Source: Ignelater luminosus (Eukaryota > Arthropoda > Insecta > Coleoptera > Elateridae). From it: a stretch of DNA of 64,000 nt. The DNA is taken from positions 155,456 to 219,455 of the forward strand of contig VTPC01090708.1 of NCBI GenBank assembly GCA_011009095.1, read 5' to 3'. The position numbers were made by a program, and so were the translations under genes. Position 1 is the first letter of the stretch, and every line of letters starts with the position of its first letter. This document shows positions 46,101 through 58,100 of the stretch, piece by piece. Under the pieces are notes generated by a model that did no database searches, was not told the DNA's origin, and saw only the letters and a program-made list of their open reading frames with translations.

Positions 46101-49100
46101 CTCCTATAGATGCGCGCCTCGAATTCCTCAGAGATCGCTTTGTCACTAAAGCCATTAATCTAAACAAAATCTCCACCCTAGAGGTCCTGCACACTCCTCC
46201 AGGCAACTATCGCCAGAAACCCCGTGCAAAAATGAAACACCCCCCATCTAGACTTCTGCAAAACACGCAGAACCTTCCTCCTGACCTACAGGAGGTCCTG
46301 GATTCTACCCCACTAGCCTATCGCTAGCTTATCGCTAGCCTACTCTAGCCACAACAATGTCACCACCCACTCAACCAAATTCGCCATTTCCCCACGGAAG
46401 CTTCCCTCCAGGTCCACATCTGTTCTCGCCGGGGTTTTCGGTGGTTTCCCCAGCGGTGAAGACAAATGCCGGAACAGCTACAACATCAGTCCACGGTACA
46501 CTAATTACATCTAGACACACACACCACTACACAAACACATACATACTGTCACACAACACACTACACGAACACCAACACCGTTCTGAGGGAGCCGTTTTTT
46601 TCCTCCCCTGTCTCTCGAGGCCAAGAAGATCACCGCTCCAGAGATGCCGCATCAACCACTTCAACCAGATCATGATCATACCCTTGCGCCGGCGCTGCCC
46701 CCCCTTCTCCGGGGCCCTTGCCTCCTCGCCGCACCTTCCTCTTCAAATACCATGCCTCCACCGATGCATACGGACATTGCGTTCTGCCGCCAAAATTGGG
46801 CTTAAGAGAAGCTAAAGAGCTTCTAAAGCCGGTGCCATGTGCGCCAATCGTTGATTTCTGTCTGTCTGTCTAGCAGATAAAATAAATGTGTCCCAGTATA
46901 ATTGTACTTCAGCATTGTTCTTTCTCTTCTTCGCTTCAATTAAACTGAAATCTTGATCATTAGGAAGACGAGAGTGACCTCTATGTGAAAAGTAATAAAA
47001 GATCTCCTTAAACAACTTCCGACCATGAACAAGAAAGTAGAGAAATCTGACCATTACATAATTCTTGTTTTGCCATCACTGAATAAAACTAAAATCTCTT
47101 TTTGTATTCCTTTAACTTTAAAATAGTGGAGTAATAATGAAGTGACGTCATTTTGGCCCTTTCTGCCAGTTGTTTCGTCATATGCAAATATAGTGGCCTC
47201 ACCTGTACCTAAATCGTGTACTCCGAAGACGTAATACCACAACTGACTATCGAAAAACGCATCACCCGAATTCTGATATTCAGTTATTAGTTACCCTAAT
47301 TATTAATTAATATTTAGTTTCGCTTGCTTTTTCACGGAAGATCTTCATATATGACACCTATTTTCCTGTTAACAAGAGATGTTGAATTAATATTTTCATA
47401 TAATTATAAAATTGTCACGAAACATCCAAGAAGCTGACTTTACAAGTTTGCATTTCTGCAATTATTTGAATAACTTATGCTTTCTAACAAAATATTACAC
47501 CTTGTAAGTGGAGTCATCTTTTTGTGCAAATAAAACTGTTTGTATGACGATTTTCAGTGGAGTTGTTTTCAAGCAAGCAAGGTAGTGACTTCGTGATTGT
47601 GTAAAAATTAATGCTAATAAAACAAGATCAATTATTAAAAAGTATTATTTATTTTTAATAATCAAAACTCCCGTTCGTAGATGAGGTAAAGGCAGGTTCT
47701 GCATATAGTCAAATGATAAACAAGTTAATTCCCCTTGCTTTGCACGTAATTTGTACCTTCGTTTAAGTTCGTAAAATTTATATGCTCTAGCTAAATGAAG
47801 ATCTTTTGTAGCAATAAGTTTTTGGTTAGTTTCTGCGTCTTCGGCAGCATTAATTTGTAGTATTAAGCGGTCACAAACTGAACAAGTATCACTCCTTGGC
47901 AAACCGAATGCTATCTTAAATTTGTTGGTAAAGATTGACCAATATGCTTTGTAAGTAACTTTAATTTGGTACTTCTCCAGAAACATTTTAAACATTTTTT
48001 TATGGAAAGGGTTTCGGGCAGGTATAATCGATCCGGATTCTTGGGCCTAGAGTAGTGACTTTGCCGAGCCTTAAACGATTGAATATGTTGTATGATACAA
48101 TTTGCAATTTCTTCAGGCAATGTGTTGGGTCTGTTTTGATGTGTACCACGTCTCTCCGTAGGTGGACGACCATGCTGTAAAAGAAAGCCTTGGATTCTTC
48201 TCAATCTTGCCCTAGTGATTTCAAAAATAGCCACAAATGCTTTAAAACATACAGGAACTTCTAAATTAGAAATGCGCACTTTGTAGATAAACACTGCTTT
48301 ATTAGCAAACGGTTTTCCTAATCGTTATTATTAAAATTTTCATCTTCATTTTCTCCTTGTTCATTACGTCTTCTTGGTCGACGTCTTGTTGGAGCATGGA
48401 AGCTTATAAGGCCGCTTAGGAAGCCGTCTTGCTCAGTTTTCGTTGTTAAAGAGTTGAACATATGAAGCAGATTCTTTCGTGAATCTTCAGAAACACTTTC
48501 AGAACATGGGCGCTTTTTGCCAGAAACAACATTACCAAACGATTCAGAGACTTCGAAAATAGGTATCGCCATATACAGCTCATATTTGCAATGTTTAGAC
48601 TATTGTTGTTTTCGCTAGAAGCTCCTCAATTGTAACTGTAAATAATAAATTCAGCTCCAAACATATAAATCATATCATTCAAAGCGCTTTAAAAACTCAA
48701 TTTTTACACTATTGCTTGCAAATTTTACAAAGTAACAATGGAACTACCCTACCATTATAAATAATTTAACACGTCAAAAATAAACCATACTTTCTCTTCT
48801 CTAAATATGCTATATATTTGGTATTACAATTTACTTCGTTAGGTGGTAGTTTTTCGATGTTTTACAAACGTTTTCTCTTTAGATTATCTCGCTTTTTTAT
48901 TGCCTCTTCAATAACTTTGGGTCTCATGTTGTCATATTTCTTGTTTTACGTGAATCAATTATTTCAGGAGGTAGATAGTACATGTGAAAAGAAATTAACT
49001 TGTTTTTTCTATTTTGTTCCCAAAATGTGTCATCTCTAAAGATGGTACGGTTTTTAGACCATGTGGAGTCCACATAGAGAGAGTACAATACTTGAAAGTA

Positions 49101-52100
49101 CCACTCATTGTGTACATTAATATGGTTTTCTGATCAACACGCAATCTTTTTATTAATTATATCCTTTTCAGGAGTCATGTTTCTTGCTGGCCAAGGACGT
49201 TTTATCTCAATTAAACCTTGGTCACCAAGTAACCCGTCTGGACTTGCAGCGAAATAGGGGAGCTCTGGATCAATAAATGAGCCGCATGGTTCTGTTTTCT
49301 TGTCGATAACCTTTTCTATTGCTCTATTGCCAATTTCTCGTTTTTAATTTCCCATTCGATACTACGAGCATAAAGAGGTCATGAATAGCAAATTCTCCCT
49401 ACAAGAGATTTGCAGCTAGTAGTATTTCGTCTCTTGCATACCAGATGTCCGATTCTCTTTGATTTTTCGTCCGAGTCTGTATCTCTTGAATTTTCTCCTT
49501 AGGGTTTGCTAATTGCTCCATAAACGTCCTTGCTTCAGTTTTAAAATCGTCTAGACTCATACCTGGTTTCTCGCAATTCTCCCTATAGGTCTTGTCACAT
49601 TCGACATTCCTTACCTTGCCCTTTTCGGTAAAATCTAATTTTCTTCTAGCAGTGGAGATTATTTGCTTGTTTCGAAATTTAGTATATCTTCCAGAGCTTT
49701 TTCCCAACGAAAGGTGCTTTTTTACAGTATAGATCGGCTTTCTTGTATTCAAACTAACGACAGCTGCAGCAGAACGACTTGTGAATTTTGCAATCATTGA
49801 ATTAAACATTTCCACCCTACTGTTGTCAACATCATATATTAAGCTTAATGCTTCTCTAACCAAGTAATTCTTGCACGTCGCAAGTTTTTCATGCATTTCT
49901 ACAAAATAATTATTTGTGCTACTAATGCTAAAAGTAATATTTCAAGGGAGAAGTTTGAAGTTTGATCTCCAAGCGAAGCCGAAGACATCGAATACACGAA
50001 TATTTGAAATATGCTTCTAGTACGTGTCACATACACTGTTTTTATTAGTACCATTGGCCTCATTTCTAAAAAAGTTTGAGAAAAGCGAAATATTTAAATT
50101 AAACTACCAATTAAATTTTTTTGACACAAGATAAACCTTTGCTAATAAATAAACTAGACCATTAAAAAGGTTTTTTTTACTCCTGCTTCTGAAAGTTTAT
50201 CTTTCCACAAGGGTTTGAATTCAGAAAGCAGCTGTAACCTGAAAGTGTGTTGCAAAGTACCAAAAGCATCAAAACGGTTGCTTTCTGCGTTAAAAACTTT
50301 GTATTAAAAGGAGTAGAAGAAATAGCGTGTAAAACACGTGCTGAAAGTTTTCTCGAACGATTGCAACCTTCGACTTCGTCTCAAGCTGCAACTTTCGTTT
50401 TACCCGTCATTTTTAAATCGCTTAGCAAAGTTTCACTTGGATTATATGGTTTTTTCACAAAAATCGCCTATTGCTTTGCATTTTTTTGTGTACATCAAAC
50501 ACATGAGTGAATGAATTGTCTTTGTATATCCCCTTTTAATCATTCAATTTTTTAAGAGAATTTTTTAATCTTTTTTGTGTGTAATTGCTTTGGATACTGC
50601 ACATCGCAATCTTAGTTCATTTTTCTAAAATAGCCAGTATATTCATTAATGGAATAAAGTATAAATGTGCATTTTTATATAAAATCTGTTTAAATTTGCT
50701 GTTTTAGAATTAAAGGCCCTAAAGATTTGTCCTTTCCAAGATCACAAATTTTTTTTGGAGTAATTACGCAACAAATGATTTTTGCACTCTATTTTTTGTA
50801 CAACAATGTTTTTGTATGGATGTGCGTCTAGAATTCTTTTGTAACAATTACTATCACCATCAGCTATCACTCTATTATAAATAAGTCAGTACATTTCTAA
50901 ACTTTTAAAGCATCCCTCAGCTACAATATCTGCTTCCATACTCGATGACGTTCCTGACCAGTTCCTGTAACGCTTGCGTTCTTTTGGATCCACATTGTTT
51001 TTTTTTTCGGCCATCTTACAAACAATATAGAACCTATTACTCCTCCAATATATATACTAATACCTTCTTCTGTAACCTACTATTGCAGCACCCCCTAAGA
51101 GTGAATTATAGTTATTTCTGTACGACCGTTTCGACCAACTTCCGTCAGCTATTACCGTTATCATTGGTGTGCCATCTGCAACGACATCTTCTGCTGCAGA
51201 TACTAATTCCTTTTCTTCTTTCGCTCTCATCACATCAGTGGCATTATCTTCCCATAAATTGAACCATTTTATTGTGTCGCTTGGTACTTCGTAAGTGACA
51301 AACAAAGAACATCTAGAGATGCCGATAGTTGCTCTAGGTGGAAAAACCCAGAATCAATCGTCATAATGCCCAGAACAGCATCATCATTTACGTTAAATAA
51401 GGGCACTGTCTTTTGGTGTTGATAGGATTTACGTTTTATTAAATGTTCAATAAACATTATCTTTAGCTACATTTATTGTTCAACTAGGGTCATTTACATC
51501 CATGAATATGTTGTTGTTTACTGCTGTATGTATACGTATAACTTATGTGAACCAAAGGTTAATATTTCCTGTGTTTATATTTGAAATTTGTGTGTGCCAA
51601 TAGATTTTTGTATTACTTATATTTGTTGTTTTTGTCTCGTAGCACACTTATTATCTGTTTCAGAAGATACTACGCCTCTGAGAAAAGCTGCCGCTGACTT
51701 CCAACTGCGTAAGGCTACTGTATTATTGGCCATTATTGTTGAATGTATAAGTATCAGCTACGGCAGAGATCTCCAAATATTCCTACTAAACCTACCTTCT
51801 GTAAGCATTACTTCGATCTCTGCACACTATCGTGACCTGAAAAGTAAACCAGTTGTGGTATTCCTGCTCTTTTATCTGGGTCATCGACCACAACTAGCGC
51901 CCTTTAAACTTCAAGAATTTCTCATACCGATTACTGTAGGGCGTAAGGCCCCTAAACCCGGCCCGTCTCCGACGCTAGAGTTAGTCAAAAGTGGCATGCC
52001 GAGTTATTGTATGGTGCTTATTATTAAAGGTTCACTATACCGGTTTTTGCTGGTAACGGGTTTCGTTTATTTGGAACGAATTTCAGATAATCTGATACAA

Positions 52101-55100
52101 TCCTTCCAGAAAAGAACCGCTGTTAAGATATTTCATCCCCCATTTATCAAGAAGATTTAAGAACAGCAGCTCACTCCGAAGTCCGTAGCACGGCTAAATT
52201 CACTTATAATAGATCCTTGCCAACGAATTTCGTCTACAAGAAGGTTGTTTAGGCTATCCAATTTTGCTCCTTCATATAAGTCAACTACTGAACCGACGCG
52301 ACGCGTTAAGATAGCGTTCTAGGTCATTTTATCAGTGGCAGTCCTGTACAAGCGAACTATGAAGGCAACCGTTTATTTGTTTATTTACCGAGATTGACTG
52401 CACTAGAAATTACTCGTCTCCACAGCTTGGACGACTCGGCCATTGAACTAGTAGTAGAGACCTTTCTTTCATCAATCCTACACTTTAAAAGAGTTGTGTG
52501 TAAATCGAATTAAATTATGTGTTGAGTGTAAACAGAATGTCAGGAAGTTCAATACACTAACGGACTAGCAGTTACCACCGGCAACGTAAGTTCAAATTAT
52601 GTTATAGGACAATTTTCATCGTTTTCTTAGAAAGCCGAACCGGCCCATATTAGTTCGATGTTAGTTGTAAGTAAACCTTTATAAGGCTGAAGCAAATTAG
52701 TCTGCAGGGCATCATTTTAGGGCGTAAATAAAACAAGGGTTTGCTTTGCAAACTGTTAAAATAAAAGTTTTGTATTTTGTAGTAGGAATTTTGTAATACC
52801 TCATAGTTAACAAGCTTAACATTTATTTACTGGTTTCAAGTGTATGATAGACTCAAGGAATTATACCTCATTACAGAATAACAATAATAAGTTTAGAAGG
52901 GCTGATAAGTTAGACAGAGATCTTTTACGCAAATATATTATTTGTTTATTTGTAAATAACGTTTTGTTTGTCTGGATGCTAAATAATGAGTCTGACGGAT
53001 ACTAGATTAGATTAGTTTTTTTTGTTGGCTTTGTTTATTTAAGTTACATTTTTTTGAAGGAGTCAGATCCTTTCGTTTATCTTGTAAATTAGTACAAATA
53101 CTTATACGAGTCTGTTAGTGTAGTTTAAAATACGGTTACAAGCAAATAGTGCAAAGATCATTTCATGTATTAAATTGTTTACCATTATTTCCTTTTATTT
53201 TGTTGACAATTATATTTTTGGATTTGTATTTTGGTATTTGAATGTTTTGTAGCTGTATAAGCTGAGTTTGACAACCTCTGAGGCCGCCGTGTTGCCTAGG
53301 CCACTGGACTCCCGGTGTTAATGTGTCACAAAGTTTTTAATTATTGTAAAACAAGCTTTAATATACTGGATGTATTATTTAAAGTCACTTCTTTCAAGCT
53401 ACTTAGGAATATCTGACTATCGTCATTGGCGCCCTTCATTTTGACCCATTTTTCTTACTTTGTCATTTAAGAATGAATGTACCGTCGAACCAAGTTAGCA
53501 AGGGGCAGTTTAAGTACATGTAAACTGAAAACTGCTGCCGTTGGGTCACTAATGCCTGGTTTTCCCATAATGTGATCTACAAGGTTCTTGTTTCTCTGCA
53601 GAATTTTCTATTCTTTTTATTGTGGTCTTTTTTACACAAGTGTAAATCTACTATGATTACCTTAATAAATACATGTCTTGAATTCAGATTCTACTGTAGC
53701 TACTGCTACAGTGTCGCAAAAATAGTAGCTAAAAGCAAATCAATGAGCAAAGTACCTATTGCGTTTATAGATTTCCTATAAACTCTAACTAATTATAGAT
53801 AAGATTAAAGAGCAAAGATAGGATACCAGCAAGGGGACAACAAACAAAAAAAACTATGAATGAATGGGATTTAATGAGAATTGATGCAAGTGCTTCAACA
53901 ACTCTTCCGAATGTGCACCGCTAACGGGGACAGATATGTCATTCTGGCTTAATTAGCAGACGACACAGCACACGTGCCGCGTGCTGCCAAGAACCTGTTG
54001 CGAGACTTCGCTCGATTAAAAACCTAACTGTAAATATTAAACTTAACCACAACAAAACCAAAAATAAAAACCTCTTCGAAAATCACGTTTAAGTGATACT
54101 CTAGAGTAGTCGCCTCCGACTCTCCCCCACTACTTGGCATAGCAGCAAAGTACTTTTCTAACATCTCAGTGCTCTTTCAATCACGCATACAAAACTGTTG
54201 TTATTCCATCATAGACTATCGATTTCGTCTGCTTCAAGGCTGCCGCATTCACATTCGTGGAGTCACTGCTTCAAGAAGAAAAGGTAGTACGTCGAAGAAT
54301 GCTCTGGCTGAATAACTACTATCTCTTCGGGTAGCTTTTGTTAGTTGGTCGGCATGCCTCCGTTGTGTGGGGGGTAATCGAGTAGATTCGTGTTTGTAAT
54401 TCTAAGAATACCATTGCTCGGACTTCGAAAGAAATTTTGCAACTTAGATCACTTTGATCGAAATTTATTTAATTTTGTTACGTTAAGATCTATGATACCC
54501 TTAAAAACAGCACAGGTATAATGTATGCTGTAAACGGATAAATACTCACTTTGGTATAAGGTTTGGTTTCGAAAATTATTATTATTAGTAATAGTAGTGT
54601 AGGAGACAGATCGATTTCATTCTAATAGAGAAACACTATAGAAACAGTTTAAAGCGAGCTTGTGGATATTCAAGGGTGGATATCTCAGCGATCAATAGCA
54701 GAGGTAGAGATAAGACTAAAAAGAATAAAGAAGAAGCCAAGAAAAAATAAAATTTGGAAAGGTTAAAAAAAGTTAAATAAAAAGAAAATAAGGCAAGAAA
54801 TAGAAAGATTCATTTAAGGGCACTGCCTCGAAAAGTGCAGAAAAAAAGTGGGGCAGGATAAAGGCAAATATAGAAAAACTTAGTAAGAAAATGATTGGCT
54901 ATCAAAAGGGAAGGAAGATAAAGAAGCTATGGATTACATCCGAAATAGTAGCTAAAATGGTCGAGAGGAAAAGGTTCGAAAACCAAAATACAGAAGAAGA
55001 AAGGAAGTGTAACAAAAACCTAACAACAACAACAGCTGGAAATGGAAATAAGGTAGCTATAAAGAGCAAAGAGGGAGTGTTACTGAAGAACGAAGATGTG

Positions 55101-58100
55101 CAAGGTAGATAGAAAGAGTACATGGAAGACCTATATGGAGCCAGAGAACAACCACAGGAACTGGAAGCAGAGAAAGAGGAAGAAGTAGAGGAGAATTGAG
55201 CTGATAAAGTGCTTGCAGGGAGAAGGTTTGAAGAAATTCACATCGCTCTGCAATATGATTTACAAGAGTAGACAATGACCAAAAGATTTTCTACGGTTGG
55301 AAATGATTCCCCTACCCAAGAAGAAGGATATAAAGAAATGCAAAGAACACCACACGATAAGTCTGACCACACATGCAGCAAAGATATTGTTAAGGGTCTT
55401 AAATAAAAGGCTAACTAGAAAGATGGAAGATATAAAGGGTTTTCCAATAAGAGGTGTTATTTTGATATTCAAAGAAAAGTGCCATTTTTTAATATAAATG
55501 ATCGGATGTTTATTTCATTATAAAGAGGAAGGTATGCCGTTAATAGTGGAAAATAACATCAGGCAAATGACCACCACGACCACGCTTACAGGACAATATC
55601 CTTTTCATGAAATTTTCCATAACCAAATCGCAAAGTGGCTGCCCTATGTCCTCGATAGCCTCACGAATTCCATCTTTGAGGTCTTGAATCGACGCTGGGC
55701 TGTTGGCGTAGACCTTCTCTTTCACGTGGCCCCAAAGAAAGAAGTCGCAAGGTGTTAAATCACAAGATCTCGGTGGCCAATTGTGATCACCTCTTGGAGA
55801 GATAACACGGTCCGGAAACTTTTTTCGTAAAAGATCAATGGTTTCGTTGCTTGTGTGGCACGTAGCGCCGTCTTGTTGAAAGTAAACGTTGTCCAGATCA
55901 ATACCATCCAATTCCGGCCATAAAAAATCGTTAATCATCTCTCGATAGCGCAATCCAGTCACCGTAACTGTTGCTCCAGCCTCATTTTCGAAAAAGTAAG
56001 GTCCAATGACTCCGCCGGACCATAAACCGCACCAAACAGTCACACGTTGAGGATAGAGAGACTTTTCAACAATAACTCTTGGATTTTCTGAGCCCCAGAT
56101 CCGACAATTTTGCTTGTTGACGAAGCCACCGAGGTGGAAATGGGCCTCATCACTCAAGATGATTTTTCGATGGAATTCTGGATCATTTTCATGCATTTCA
56201 ACGACCCAATCAGCAAAGACACGACGTTGTTGATGATCGGCCGGCTTGAGTTCTTGTGTTAACTGGACTTTATAAGCCTTAAGACCCAAATCTTTATGCA
56301 AAATACGGTGTAATGACGTTTGTGGAATGGCTAATTTCAAAGAACGACGAGGAATGGACAAACCTGGGTTTTCTTTAACACTTTCGGCTACAACAGCAAT
56401 ATTCTCGGCTGTTCTTGAGCGACGTGCACGGGTTTTATTCTTCACATCACTAACTTGTCCCAAGAGCTCGAATTTTTTCACCAATTTCTGTATTGCGGTC
56501 CGACAAGGTGCTTCACGGTGACCCAAAAATGTTCGAGTTTTACGAACCGTCTCTGCCAAATTTTCACCATTTTTATAGTGAATTTTAATAATTTCAATGC
56601 GCTTTTGAAGCGTGTATCGTTCCATATTTATTAATGGCGTAGTTTCTACTTGTCAAATGTCAAAAAATGATAGCTTCAAAAGTGACATCTACCGAAATAG
56701 CGGGCTATTCAAAATAACACCTCTTATTGGAAAACCCTTTAGTAGCAGAAGAGCAATCTGGATTTAGAAAAAGAATAGGCACTAGAGACGCAATGGATAT
56801 TGTACGTACGATTGGAGAGAGATACCTTGAGAAGGGAAGAAGATTAGCAATCTGTTTTGTTGATCTCGAAAAGGCTTTTGACTGATGCGCTGGGAAAAGT
56901 TGATGAGGATATTAAAAGAATAAATAAAAAGTGAATTTGGAGAACAAAGGCTCATAGATTCATGTATTCAAGAAGCGGTCATCAGGTTGAAAAATAAAAG
57001 AACAGGTTGGTTTAACATCGGAAGAGAAGTAAGCCAAGGATGCCCATTGTCGCCCACACTCTTTAACATATATGCAGAATATATGGTCGAGCGTTGCTGG
57101 AAAAAGGAAAAAGGGGCAACAGTAGGAGGATGAAGAATAGTAAGTGTAAGGTTTACGGACGACATGGTATTGCTTACCGAAACCACGAAAAAGCTGGAAA
57201 GCATGTTCCACCACCTGCATGATATAAGGAACGAGTCCAGGCTACATGTAAAGAAAACGAAAGTAATAAAGATTGGATTGGAGGATGATATGATGGTAAA
57301 GATAGACGGAGAAAGAATTGAGCAAGTGGACTGGTATAAGTATTTGGATAGAGAACTAACAACGAGTTGGAGAATTCGAGTGGGAATGAGATAAAAAAAC
57401 AAGGATTGCAATGGGAAAGGAGGATTTTTTGAAGAAATAGAGATTAGTGACAACTGAAGTCGGTTTAGATCTAAAGAAAGGGTTGGTGAAGTGTTTTGTA
57501 TGGAAAGTACGGGAGTGAGATATAGACACTGCTGAAGAAAGACAAAGAAAGGATTGCTGATTTTGAGATGTGGTTGTGGAGAAAACTATTAGGCATTAAA
57601 TGGGCAGACCAGATAAGGAGGAAGTTTTGGAGAGCGTAAAAGAACAAAGACAACTATTGGATGTTGTAAACAAAAGGAAGAAAAACTGTAATGGATATGT
57701 ACTGAGAAGGGATTGCTTAATGAAAGACGTTTTAGAGGGTTTTGTTGCAGGAAAGAAAAGAAGAGGAAGGAGAGGGATATGTTGGTATGAAGAGGAAAGC
57801 ACAGGAGAGGACAGTGTGGGGAAGTCCCTAGGAAGAACCTGTGGAAACATAGACAACTTTTGATGATGATGATTAATGTTGTAAAGCTCGTTCCAGTTTG
57901 TGAGCACTGAAGAATACCTCTCAGCTTTCTCTTATTAGGATACGGGAGCAGATTGAAAAACATTTGAACCTCGGTGTTCGAGATAACCCGACAAGTACCT
58001 TCAATGGCTTCAGCAGAAGATTAAGATGTTTCAGGACGTCTGCTGGGTAAAACGGTCGCAGTGTACTTGTACAAAGTAGGCGTAACGCGTACTTGGTGCT

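Larger units (their letters stand above)
43718..48631 (-). mobile_element. TIR element encoding a DUF7869-like protein, with two nested insertions
   Basis: GAGGAGCTTCTAGC (43722-43735) is matched in inverse orientation at 48614-48627, extending to 20 of 21 bases. AATT abuts each end (43718-43721, 48628-48631) and could be either a 4 bp target duplication or part of the TIR. A mariner (43749-45041) sits 13 bp inside the left terminus, and a LINE (45810-46868) splits the gene. Subtracting both and their duplications leaves about 2.55 kb, nearly all one minus-strand gene. Confidence 0.75.
54650..57874 (+). mobile_element. RTE/R-like LINE, split by a mariner-family insertion
   Basis: Left part 54650-55434: basic linker-like text, then TRKMED. 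Right part from 56740: IVAEEQSGFRKRIGTRDAMD, GERYLEKGRRLAICFVDLEK (catalytic block), a damaged GxxQGCPLSPTLFN-like block (about 57030-57075) and RKKNCNGYVLRRDCLMKDVL with GKKRRGRRG (about 57670-57780). A TGATGATGATGA tail at 57862-57874 marks the 3' end. Removing 55435-56739 and one TA joins MEDI to VAEEQSGF in one frame. Numerous stops elsewhere show it is dead. Confidence 0.85.

Noticed and set aside
46357..46815. 152-codon proline/histidine-rich open frame
   Set aside because: It lies in the C-rich 3' UTR of the LINE inserted at 45810-46868 and has no domain features.
50247..50510. 87-codon open frame within the Mutator-like relic
   Set aside because: Opposite strand to the relic, no motif, no splice context; kept only as unexplained sequence.
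56968..57963. Several long minus-strand frames rich in Phe, Leu and Ser
   Set aside because: They are antisense shadows of the purine-rich LINE coding strand.
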